The position numbers and the translations under genes are program-made. DNA of 64,000 nucleotides, from NCBI GenBank assembly GCA_040004035.1, contig JAMPLN010000005.1; one strand, given 5' to 3'. The notes beneath the pieces were generated by a model that saw only the letters and a program-made list of their open reading frames with translations, had not been told where the DNA came from and did not search any database. This DNA comes from Microcoleus vaginatus_C. Its GTDB lineage: Bacteria > Cyanobacteriota > Cyanobacteriia > Cyanobacteriales > Microcoleaceae. Below are positions 17,642-25,948 of this stretch, in pieces. The first letter of the stretch is position 1, and the number at the start of each line of letters is the position of its first letter.

Positions 17642-18964
17642 ATGAAACATTCATTGGCACGAACAGTGGCCGCACTGGCAGGTTCAGCAATTTTAACACT
17701 TGGCGCGATCGGTTCGGCTAAAGCATTTACTTTTGACGAAACCGACATTAACCAAGACCGAGTAATTGTCATCGCCCAACCCCGCCCTTACGGCGGCTAC
17801 CAATTGTTAATTGTAGAACAAGTATCTGACAAGCGAAAATGCTGGAGCGAAAGTGGCTCTAATCCCGTGAAAGTCGATCCATTATTAGTTAGTTTTGATT
17901 TCACCGGTATTTGTGGCCGCGCAACAGACAGCAACGGCTTTTCAATTCGCATGGCAGGCACTGATTTAGCATTAAAATACACCCTAAGCTTGGAAAGTGT
18001 TGATGGCAATGTTCTTCTAATGGGAACTCCGGTAGATTACCAAGGTAAATCGGTGATTATCGGTCGCACAAACGGCGATGTTAACGATTTCATGAAAATC
18101 AGTCTCGATCCTGCTTGGCGATTGAGTAAAAGAGCTTATCAAGGCCGCACATTAGGTCACTTTTATTTCACTACCAATCAATCCGCACCGGAAGAAATTG
18201 GCAATACCGGAGGCAATACCGGAGGCAATACCGAAGCAATACCGCAGCCAATACCAATACCAATACCGCAGCCAATACCGCAGCCAATACCGCAGCCAGT
18301 ACCGCAGCCAATACCCCAGCAAATACCAGTGGAAATACCGGTGGAAATACCGTAGGCAAGACGGACCCTTCTACAATTCGGAGATAGCTACCAATGATAT
18401 CTACGCTTCGGAAATTAAAGAAGCTGTGGGCCTTGGGTTTGTAGCCCGGTTTTCTCAAAATAATGCTTTGCGGCCGCAACTTGCTGTTACCAGAGAGCAA
18501 TTGCTATCTTTAGTTTGGAAATCTTTGGAATGAATACAAGGTGCTAATATCACCTTTCCTAGCCATGTTTCTATCCGTCCATTTAGCGACGTTGATATTT
18601 TCCGCTGGAGTGCCGGAAAACTTCTATTGGCGCGGACTAACAAGATAGTTAGCTACTATCAAGATGGAACTTTTAAACCTACCCAGCGCGTCACTCGCGC
18701 TGAATTGATGGCGGTGCTGCCAAGAACGGCGGAATTTGGTTTGTCGGCACGAATTCAGTTGTTAAAGAGCCGTCTAAAACTTTAACTTTTTCAGACACTC
18801 AGAATTATTGGGCTGCTTCTATTATTACTCAAATGTCTTCTTTTTGTTCTGTTGCTTCTGCTCTTAACGAAATTGGCGATCGGTATGCTTTCGATGATTC
18901 TGCATAGCGGAATTACGCGGCGGCGGCTACTTTGCGAATGCTGAAATGCGTTAAGGCTCAGTAG
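17642..18964 (+). pseudogene. Decayed DUF3747 / S-layer-homology (SLH) surface protein
   Basis: The first 180 codons are intact: a signal peptide ending AKA before FTFDETDINQDRV and a domain typical of cyanobacterial DUF3747 proteins. A linker of ggcaatacc repeats (Gly-Asn-Thr) then changes frame near 18230, so the open frame reads Ile-Pro-Gln repeats and stops at 18355. The other frame continues the Asn-Thr linker, and a further shift near 18378 leads into an SLH-like region (NDIYASEIKEAVGLGFVARF) that meets TGA at 18531-18533. It continues as a second SLH repeat (DGTFKPTQRVTRAELMAVL), shifts frame at about 18751, meets TAG at 18905-18907 and ends naturally at 18964. At least three frameshifts and two nonsense codons mark a pseudogene. 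The N-terminal part could still be secreted. Confidence 0.85.
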
Positions 18965-18972
18965 TAAAAAGT

Positions 18973-19025
18973 AGATACCCGACAACTTTTGCGAAGTCGG
19001 GTATCTGAGTATTTTGTTTTTTTTT
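18973..19025. terminator. Bidirectional terminator hairpin
   Basis: A perfect 11-bp stem (AGATACCCGAC with GTCGGGTATCT, 12-base loop). A T-rich run follows on the plus strand (19012-19025), and an A run at 18966-18970 gives a U run for minus-strand transcripts. It separates the DUF3747 pseudogene from convergent xisI. A related hairpin is at 61036-61068. Confidence 0.85.
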
Positions 19026-19035
19026 GCTTGACATT

Positions 19036-19371
19036 TTACGCTACACCATAATCAGTATATGGCCGTTTGTATGGGGGTTGCAATCCCAAAATAATATCCT
19101 CTCTCGGTACTCCCATTGCAACTAATTCCTCCGCAGGATTTTCCTCAGTCAAATTTTGTTGAAGCCAGATTTTTCCATCTTTGATGTCAATGTGAATGAA
19201 GGTTTGATAAATCCGGGTTAAGTGTTCCCAGCCGACATTCATCCACTGATAATGATCTCGCTCTGTGTCTAAAATTAGTTGCACTTCGACTTCATCATCT
19301 GAAACATCATCTTCGGCATAACGGCTCATTAATGTCTGAACGTACTGACGATATTGAGCTAGTTTGTCCAT
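19036..19371 (-). CDS. xisI: XisI-family protein (element excision controlling factor)
   Basis: A 111-residue protein with the family pattern from LAQYRQYVQTLMSRYA through DTERDHYQWMNVGWE to the C-terminal LGLQPPYKRPYTDYGVA. XisI was first described with XisH as a controlling factor for excision of the fdxN element in heterocystous cyanobacteria, but xisHI pairs are widespread and often multicopy in genomes without that element. It overlaps xisH by 13 bases, so the two are translationally coupled. Confidence 0.93.
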   Translation of the reverse strand: MDKLAQYRQYVQTLMSRYAEDDVSDDEVEVQLILDTERDHYQWMNVGWEHLTRIYQTFIHIDIKDGKIWLQQNLTEENPAEELVAMGVPREDIILGLQPPYKRPYTDYGVA

Positions 19372-19775
19372 TGTACAATTACCTCATTTGTTGCATCGTA
19401 TACGATTAGCAATACCTGATACTGTTGTACCGCAGCTTGAGTAAACTCAGACTGAAAAAATGTTCTATACACGTCAATTGGTACTGCCAAGTATAATTTC
19501 CGATTAGGTTCAACAGATGCCAGCCCTAGCCGATAACTGAGAAATTGTCCCAATGCAGCATAAAAGTCTGTAATTACAGAAGGATGGAGGAAGCTTTTGA
19601 TTTCGACTGCAATTTTCTCCCCCCCTCGCTCCGCTGCGACTAACCTTTCTACTCCCAAATCAACCTGAAATTTAACATTGCCAAACTTAAACCTTAGTGG
19701 ATCGGCACTAATCACCCACTGTTCTTTTTGAAGGGCTCGCTTTACGGATTCGTGGAAAGTATCTTTGGCAGACAC
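19359..19775 (-). CDS. xisH: XisH-family protein (nuclease-like fold)
   Basis: About 138 residues. It opens with SAKDTFHESVKRAL and has the pattern VDLGVER followed by IAVEIKSF, an Asp ... Glu-x-Lys arrangement consistent with the PD-(D/E)xK nuclease-like fold proposed for XisH proteins. The GTG at 19775 matches the usual XisH N-terminus; a TTG two codons earlier is possible. A consensus promoter lies just upstream. The molecular role outside fdxN excision is not established. Confidence 0.9.
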   Translation of the reverse strand: MSAKDTFHESVKRALQKEQWVISADPLRFKFGNVKFQVDLGVERLVAAERGGEKIAVEIKSFLHPSVITDFYAALGQFLSYRLGLASVEPNRKLYLAVPIDVYRTFFQSEFTQAAVQQYQVLLIVYDATNEVIVQWTN

Positions 19776-19810
19776 AGACAAATTTTCAGCGCGATTGCAA
19801 ACAAGTATTA

Positions 19811-19839
19811 ATTATACCAAAATCGCGGTATACTGTCAA
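19811..19839 (-). promoter_or_regulatory. Consensus sigma-70 promoter for xisHI
   Basis: On the minus strand TTGACA and TATAAT are separated by exactly 17 bases. The expected transcript start is about 28 bases before the xisH start codon. Both hexamers are perfect, which is rare in cyanobacteria, and imply strong expression unless repressed. The promoter also means xisHI need not depend on the helicase transcript. Confidence 0.85.
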
Positions 19840-19902
19840 TCGGTACCATCCTAATTTTCTATATAGTTTTAATTTTTAAGTTAATCAGGAGTGTAGTGTT
19901 TA

Positions 19903-20793
19903 TCATATCGTTTTCTTGGATTTCTTCTTAGATGGCTTTTTAGGAGTTTTCTGGACGGGGAGTGTCTCTGATTCTTGCTGTGCGATGTCTGGGGTTACTT
20001 TACACAAGTCGTTCAAGGAAAGTTTTTGCTGGGATTCAAGTTCGTTTAGCAAGTTTGAAGCTGTTTCTAATATTTGCTTTTCCTGTCGGACTTGAATAGT
20101 AGTTTTATTTTCGATCGCATCTAACAACACAAAAATCGAGACTGTTTGCCAAATATCTAAATCGTCGCCGATGACAGCACACTCTGAGACTATTTTGCCG
20201 TTTTGTGGGACGTGAATTCCTAAGCCGGAATCTTGAATTAACGGCTGGATTTCTGCTAGACTTAAATTCGCAAGGTCGCTAATTTTATGTTCGAGGGAGA
20301 CTAAATCTGCTAAATCGGGTAAGTTGACCGATTCTGCCGCTAAAGCATCGAATTTAAAGGTAAGAGTTTGATTCAGCGGATCGGAAATGGCGTAAACTGA
20401 TTGAATTTGCGATCGACTAACGGCACCTTTCTCGAAAAAATCTCTGCCTTGCGGGGCGATCGCAATTTGCCCATTTTCCGCCACCTCCAAACTTTCCAAA
20501 CTAACCAGAGTCGCCGCCGTAGTCTTCACAAAAATCTCGTCTAACCCCAGCAAATCCGCCAATTCCTTCAAAGTTGGCGCAGGTTCAAACTCAACGCCCG
20601 CCCGCAAAATGAACTCTTCCAACACGTTAAACTCGCGCGGTTCGCTAATCGCCACCTCCAGCGGAGTTTGGCGGATTGCAAAGCGGAATTGACGCGCCGC
20701 CAACACAGACAAACCCGGATTTTGTTGCTCAATTTGTTCGGCTAGCGAACTTAAATTCGAGTCTATTGGTTTAGTTGAGGACGCTAGAAACAT
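19903..20793 (-). CDS. Unrecognised protein with a winged-helix-like region, partner of the helicase
   Basis: A 296-residue acidic protein with a lysine-rich tail (KKPSKKKSKK). Residues about 50-125 look like a winged helix: EPREFNVLEEFIL, then a helix-turn-helix-like TLKELADLLGLDEIFVKTTAATL, a strand and APQGRDFFEKG. The rest has repeated short helices with LADL/LANL motifs and no catalytic motif that I can see. Its start overlaps the last 23 bases of the helicase gene, so the pair is almost certainly one operon with coupled translation. I do not know the family; a DNA- or RNA-binding adaptor for the helicase is an inference. Confidence 0.75.
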   Translation of the reverse strand: MFLASSTKPIDSNLSSLAEQIEQQNPGLSVLAARQFRFAIRQTPLEVAISEPREFNVLEEFILRAGVEFEPAPTLKELADLLGLDEIFVKTTAATLVSLESLEVAENGQIAIAPQGRDFFEKGAVSRSQIQSVYAISDPLNQTLTFKFDALAAESVNLPDLADLVSLEHKISDLANLSLAEIQPLIQDSGLGIHVPQNGKIVSECAVIGDDLDIWQTVSIFVLLDAIENKTTIQVRQEKQILETASNLLNELESQQKLSLNDLCKVTPDIAQQESETLPVQKTPKKPSKKKSKKTI

Positions 20794-23700
20794 CTACAAA
20801 ACCTCCGCAGTGACGCACCGTTTTTGAAACTTCCTGATACATTTTTCCCACTGTACCTGTTTGTTGGGTAAATAAATCGTGGCAGCCGACAACTACCAGC
20901 AATTCTTGAGCGCGGGAAAATGCCACATTCACCCGTTCCGGTTCCTTAGCAAACCCAATATCGCCCCTAACATTATTGCACACTGTGCTAACAATAATTA
21001 CAGGTCTTTCCATGCCTTGAAATATGTCAACCGTACCCGTGCGGATGCTCAAAGCAGGGAATCTTTCGCCTTCGATTCTGTCTTTAATTGCATTTAATTG
21101 AGCAGCATAAAAAGTTATAATTCCGATTTCTTTGGGCGGTTCACCATCGGCAAGTTTGGGCCGCCAAGCTGTCTCCATTTGTTCGCACAAACGCTCGATC
21201 GCATCAATCTCCTTGACATTCAACCGCGAAGTACCCTGTTTTTCCTCTTCAAATCCTTGTCCGATGGGCGTTTTCACCCACAAAATGTGATTATTTTCTT
21301 GAATGATTCTACCTGCGAGGTTGTGGGCGCGTTTGGTGTCTGCTTCCTGAATGCCACAGTTGAGTTTTTGCTGGTAAAACTGATTGATTGCGCCCATAAT
21401 TTGGGGGTGCATTCGATACTGAGTTGTCAGCATTTTTTTGATGCTGTCGCTGGCATTTTCAAACAAAACTTTGAACAGCGATTCTTTTATGAAGCTAAGT
21501 TCGTCTCCGGTACAGCCGATGTCTTCGGCAATATCGTCGATCGTACTTTGATTAAACATCGGCGGCAATTGTCTGTGATCGCCCACTAATACTAACTTTC
21601 TGCCTTTCAAAGCGGGAATTAATAACTCTGGGGGAGTGCATTTGCTAACTTCGTCAATGATGACTGCATCAAAGCTGGGAAAGTTTTTAGTAAAATCAAA
21701 ACTGGCAGCTTGCACGCAAGTAATGCCGATCACGTTGGCATTGTCAATATAAATTTGCTTTAAATCGTTGCGGTCTTTTTCTGATGGATTGCGGAGTTTT
21801 TGAATCCAATCTGTCACAAACGTTTGAGAGCGATTTAGTGCTGTTTCTTCTTGTTCTAATTTCCGCTGCCAAGTTTTGAAGAGACGCTTAATTTTGTTTA
21901 AAAAAGCTACGCTGAATAAGCCTGTATTTGGAACTTCTGGCTGGTATTGAGTCGGGATAGTTTGCCATGCTGATTCCCACCAATTTCTCTCAACAAGTAA
22001 TGCTGCTGTTGGTTGCTGCTGTTCCAGTTGAGCGTTAATTTCGCTCAATTCTGTTTGAAGTTCGGCGAGTTGCTGCTGCGAAGTTGCAGCCGCAATTCGC
22101 AGGGGGGATAAATGCTCGTCAAGAGTGTTTTTGATTGTCTCCAAAACCCCAAACGGGTCTAGCTCAGCAATTGATTTGTCAAGCTGAAGCGCGCTTGCTT
22201 TCCACGTCTCAACTTGCTTGACAAACTGCTGCGGTTGCTCCCAAATATTTGATTTTTGGGCGAGATATTGTTCGGCTAAAATCCGCAACTTTTCAGGTAC
22301 GTTTGGCTGTTGGACAATTGCTTGCAACAAATTAGTAACTTCGCTAATTTTTAAGTTCGCCTCTTGCTGCGCTGTTTCTACCTGAAGTTTAGCGGCGGAT
22401 ATTTGCTGCTGGCTCAAGGTTTGACCGATTTTATCTAATAACTGTTGCTGTTTTATAAGCTGCTGTTCGGTTTCGGTTTTCAGGGGAACCACGCACTGAC
22501 GGGCATTTGCGAGGATACTGTGCAGCAATTCTTTGACTAGGCGATCGAAGGTAGCCTGGATATGATTTGGGTGCAAGGATTCACTATAAAATTGTTGAAT
22601 GCTACCTAAGAAAGTGCGAGCTTTTTCAATGATAAATTTGCGCTGACTTTGGCTGACTTGGGAGTAGCTGGCGAAGTCTTTGGCTAGTTGCTGCCACTGT
22701 GTACGATCGCCCGCAGAGAGTACGATCGGCGTTTGACTCAAATTTAGGTGCAAAAACTCGCTAAACCGGAACTGTTGCCCTTGTATGTCCTTAAAACCTG
22801 CGCTTTCTTCGTGGGATATCGCCTTTTGCAACCGATCCAAATCGGGCAAATTGATTTTGCATTTGGGTGGCACGATCGGCAATTTGAGCGATCGGGCAAT
22901 TTTCAGCAATCCTGGCGGCAATCCTACCATATCATCCGTGAGCATTGCGCCCGTTTCCCAGCAATTTTTCACGACTTCATAAAGTCCCGTATCTGCGGTC
23001 TCAATCCACTGTGCAACGGCGACGACAACGGCTGCAATTTCCGCTTTTCGCAGTTCCAAATTCTTAATTTTCTGTTCGAGATTTTGGCGGTGTGTCTGAT
23101 TTTGCCGATCGCCCAATTCGAGTTGATTCACAGCCTCCGACATCTGGCGGGAAACCCGCAACGACTCTGCAACCCCCGACATAGCGTGACAAACATCATC
23201 AGCGCGATCGAATGCTGTCTTAAATTCCGATATTTGCGCTGCTACAGTTTCCTGCAGCCAAACGGCAATTCCAAACGCGCCGCAAGCCGGGCGATCGAAG
23301 CCTATTTGAATAGCATTGCTAGCGGCAATCCGAACATTTGCCATAAAGTTTTCTACTAAAACATTGCCTTCTGAATAGGGTTTTAGTCGGGGCATAAACT
23401 CGGCCACTTCTGGAGATTCCCAGTTGACATTAGGCGCATCCAGCAGATTTTCCCACCCACTCACAAGAGATTCAATATCGCTTTTTTCGGTTAAATTTCG
23501 TTCATAATCTGCTGCTTGCTGGTTGCACTTTTCCTCAATACTTGCTTTACTGTCGTGCAGGTGTTTTAGTTCATTAAAAAAATCTCTCTCGGCGGCACAG
23601 TAGGCGGTAAATCGCTCTGATTCTGCCACCAACTGCCGCAAAGATTTGACATTAGTCAGGCGCTGCGAGAGCTTTTGTTCGCAGTCAGTCGCAGTATTTT

Positions 23701-25075
23701 GCAGCCAAGTGCCGATCGCATTTTCCTCCAAAAACGGCTGCCCTTCTTCCTGCACCTTATGAGCTTTTCCCTTCCGCAAAGCCCGAATCGCCGGATTGTG
23801 AACTAACCGACTCAAAGCATTGTCTACAGCCAAATTTGCTTGCGAAGCAATGAGCGTTTTGCCACCCTGACGGGCAATTTGATAGCAAATCTCCGCAATC
23901 ACAGTCGTTTTGCCCGTTCCCGGCGGGCCTTGAATCAAAATTAAATCCCGCGCCGAAAGCACCGTTTCTACGGCAGCAAGTTGGTCCTCATTAGCATTGC
24001 GATTTAATAAGTTTTCCCGATCCAATTTAATCAGTTTTTCGGGCATTCTCGCCTGAGAAGAGTCGAATAAAAACTCACTCAAATAGGGATTTTGAGCGCG
24101 CCCGTCTGTCAGCATTTTTAAAGCTTTTTTCTTGCGTTCAATCTGACTGATATCGCCCGCCGCCTCAAAATACAAGAATCCTTGTTTGGGCATTTGATAT
24201 CTGCCACCCGCCATGCGAGATCCTAAATCAACATCTAACTTAATACGTAATTTACTATGTTCAAAGTCAACTTCAGCGATGCTACCCAATGTCTCGCCAT
24301 CTCGGCTGCTTCTGCTTCCGGGCGGCGAATCAAATAGGATAATTTCTTCATTTCTGGCTTTTTTCAGCCTTTCGCGAAAGTCGCCCAATTCTAAGGAATT
24401 TTCCTCATAGCCATCAAGAGTTGCGGAATTACGATCAATTTCAAAAGTGACGATTTTGAAGCCGGAACCGTAATTGTGTCCTCGGAAAGGTACACAAAAT
24501 TGACGCGCTTCCGCGATGCGTTTTTCCACATTTAAAAAAGTATGCCAAACTTTTAGTTGTTCGGTAGTCGGTATGTGTCTGTCGTCCCAAAATGGCATTT
24601 GTTGGACGCGGGCGATCGACTTTACAGGAATTGGCGATCGACTGTTAGCCAAAAGTCGCAACTGAACCGGCAAAGAATACCCATCTTTCCTCCCTCTGGG
24701 AACCGCCACCAAACCAGCATCCAGCAGTTTTAAACCGCCGATTCCGTCTTCACAGCGTACAGTGGCTAATAACCGCAAAGTGCGATCGGCTTTTTGCAAC
24801 AATTCGGGTAATTCAAAATCATCTCCATCCGTAGCAAGCAGCAATTCCCAGATTTCTTCTTCAGAAAATCTCTCATTTACCTTTTGGCGACGGACGTAGA
24901 AAAGATTGTGGGATTTCCCAGCTATCTCCGACATCAGAATTTCCGCACGTTCTTTGCATTCCCAATCGCAATATTTCGCTAAAGCCGCTTCTCCTTCTAC
25001 ATCCCGAATAAACTTATTAATTGTGCGATCGCCACTAAATTTATATCCCCAATCTTCTGTTACTAAAGATGGCAT
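20771..25075 (-). CDS. Very large SF1 (UPF1-like) helicase with a long inserted region
   Basis: A 1434-residue protein. Residues 1-350 form an N-terminal domain without recognised motifs. Helicase motifs: Q-like NEDQLAAV (362-369), Walker A GPPGTGKT (383-390), motif Ia LIASQANLAVDN, motif II IDEVSKC (from 1140), motif III VGDHRQLPP, motif IV QYRMHP, motif V GTVDIFQGMERP and motif VI NVAFSRAQ. About 750 residues, Gln/Leu/Glu-rich and probably coiled coil, separate motifs I and II; such an insertion recalls SMC-like or large UPF1-family proteins. All ATPase motifs are intact. An AAAATCT array ends a few bases before the ATG. The cellular role is unknown; RNA or DNA remodelling or anti-phage defence are possibilities. 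Confidence 0.9.
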   Translation of the reverse strand: MPSLVTEDWGYKFSGDRTINKFIRDVEGEAALAKYCDWECKERAEILMSEIAGKSHNLFYVRRQKVNERFSEEEIWELLLATDGDDFELPELLQKADRTLRLLATVRCEDGIGGLKLLDAGLVAVPRGRKDGYSLPVQLRLLANSRSPIPVKSIARVQQMPFWDDRHIPTTEQLKVWHTFLNVEKRIAEARQFCVPFRGHNYGSGFKIVTFEIDRNSATLDGYEENSLELGDFRERLKKARNEEIILFDSPPGSRSSRDGETLGSIAEVDFEHSKLRIKLDVDLGSRMAGGRYQMPKQGFLYFEAAGDISQIERKKKALKMLTDGRAQNPYLSEFLFDSSQARMPEKLIKLDRENLLNRNANEDQLAAVETVLSARDLILIQGPPGTGKTTVIAEICYQIARQGGKTLIASQANLAVDNALSRLVHNPAIRALRKGKAHKVQEEGQPFLEENAIGTWLQNTATDCEQKLSQRLTNVKSLRQLVAESERFTAYCAAERDFFNELKHLHDSKASIEEKCNQQAADYERNLTEKSDIESLVSGWENLLDAPNVNWESPEVAEFMPRLKPYSEGNVLVENFMANVRIAASNAIQIGFDRPACGAFGIAVWLQETVAAQISEFKTAFDRADDVCHAMSGVAESLRVSRQMSEAVNQLELGDRQNQTHRQNLEQKIKNLELRKAEIAAVVVAVAQWIETADTGLYEVVKNCWETGAMLTDDMVGLPPGLLKIARSLKLPIVPPKCKINLPDLDRLQKAISHEESAGFKDIQGQQFRFSEFLHLNLSQTPIVLSAGDRTQWQQLAKDFASYSQVSQSQRKFIIEKARTFLGSIQQFYSESLHPNHIQATFDRLVKELLHSILANARQCVVPLKTETEQQLIKQQQLLDKIGQTLSQQQISAAKLQVETAQQEANLKISEVTNLLQAIVQQPNVPEKLRILAEQYLAQKSNIWEQPQQFVKQVETWKASALQLDKSIAELDPFGVLETIKNTLDEHLSPLRIAAATSQQQLAELQTELSEINAQLEQQQPTAALLVERNWWESAWQTIPTQYQPEVPNTGLFSVAFLNKIKRLFKTWQRKLEQEETALNRSQTFVTDWIQKLRNPSEKDRNDLKQIYIDNANVIGITCVQAASFDFTKNFPSFDAVIIDEVSKCTPPELLIPALKGRKLVLVGDHRQLPPMFNQSTIDDIAEDIGCTGDELSFIKESLFKVLFENASDSIKKMLTTQYRMHPQIMGAINQFYQQKLNCGIQEADTKRAHNLAGRIIQENNHILWVKTPIGQGFEEEKQGTSRLNVKEIDAIERLCEQMETAWRPKLADGEPPKEIGIITFYAAQLNAIKDRIEGERFPALSIRTGTVDIFQGMERPVIIVSTVCNNVRGDIGFAKEPERVNVAFSRAQELLVVVGCHDLFTQQTGTVGKMYQEVSKTVRHCGGFVDVSSVLN

Positions 25076-25078
25076 ATT

Positions 25079-25106
25079 TTGATTTTAGATTTTAGATTTT
25101 AGATTG
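25079..25106. repeat. AAAATCT array at the helicase start
   Basis: On the minus strand three consecutive AAAATCT-type units end about four bases before the helicase ATG. No Shine-Dalgarno sequence is otherwise visible. Confidence 0.85.
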
Positions 25107-25250
25107 GATTTAAGATTAGCACATTGGAACTTGTGCCGACAGAACCGCGACATGCCAAAAAAAATTAAGGTGTGCAATGCACACCCTACGACCATCGCAA
25201 ATTACCGTACAGGCGACGGGCGATCTAATTAAACATTTGAGAATCAAAAG

Positions 25251-25324
25251 GGCGAACGATGGGACTTGAACCCACGAATGGTGGTACCACAAACCACTGC
25301 CTTAACCACTTGGCTACGCTCGCC
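25251..25324 (-). tRNA. tRNA-His (GTG anticodon)
   Basis: Read on the minus strand this folds as a cloverleaf. The acceptor stem pairs GCGAGCG with CGTTCGC, and the G-1:C73 pair diagnostic for tRNA-His is encoded. There is a D arm, an anticodon stem GTGGT/ACCAC with a seven-base loop carrying GTG, and a T arm GTGGG/CCCAT with TTCAAGT. The 3' CCA is not encoded, as is common in cyanobacteria. Confidence 0.97.
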
Positions 25325-25948
25325 GTATCAGTTTTAACTATAGCATCAGATCTCAGCACAAGTCTAGGGGTAGGGCAAAAATATTTTGAAATATTTCTGA
25401 GCGTCCCTGAACCGGACAGATCGATGTGCCTCAAATTCCAAGCACAGTAAGAGTTTAGCACAATTTTCGCTCTGTGCGAGCAGGGTGAGCGATCGGCAAT
25501 TATCTCGCCCCCAGCAGTCATGCGGCCTGGGTTCGGCAGATCTGGCAGCGTCCCGATTCGATCCAGCGCATTAAAATAGCCTTATCAGCCCAGGCGCATC
25601 TACATTTTACAGTCCTGTTTGATAAAACTCACCTCTGGCACCATTTTTAATAACAGGCAAGATGCCTGTTCCACAAAGAATGAATTTCTTGTGGGGAGTA
25701 GGGGTTGGGCATCCTGCCCCTAAAAGCCTTATTGAGAATGGTGCAACATCTCAGATGAAATGCTTGTGGGGTGTCCCTCCCGCCCGAAAAATACAACGCA
25801 AGAAGCGGGACAGCTTATTCCACACTGCATGAGTTATCAACCATCCTTCTTCTCTCTCTTCTCTTTTCCCTCTTCCTTCGCGCAGCTTCGCGTCTTCGCG
25901 GTTCGTTTAAAAAAAAGTCTTGTCCGCAATATAAAATCTAAAATCAAT
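25325..25948. repeat. Intergenic region with clustered dispersed repeats
   Basis: No gene before the kinase start at 25949, although its frame is open back to 25760. Positions 25652-25735 carry an AACAGGC/GCCTGTT hairpin and the cttgtgggg...gggcatcctgcc block, much like 10722-10892. About 25768-25815 resembles 17356-17410. About 25840-25910 is a pyrimidine-rich stretch with ttcgcgtcttcgcgg words. About 25929-25946 is a short AAAATCT array that abuts the kinase start. Confidence 0.7.

Noticed and set aside
18171..18500. Minus-strand 109-residue Ala/Val/Leu-rich frame
   Set aside because: It is the complement of the linker repeat in the DUF3747 pseudogene.
21098..21589. Plus-strand open frames within the helicase gene
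   Set aside because: Antisense to the conserved helicase C-terminal motifs; no family pattern.
25225..25521. Open frames over the tRNA-His gene
   Set aside because: They run through the tRNA and have no protein-like character.
25760..25948. N-terminal extension of the kinase-GUN4 protein
   Set aside because: The extension is encoded by dispersed repeats and the zinc ribbon begins at 25949.
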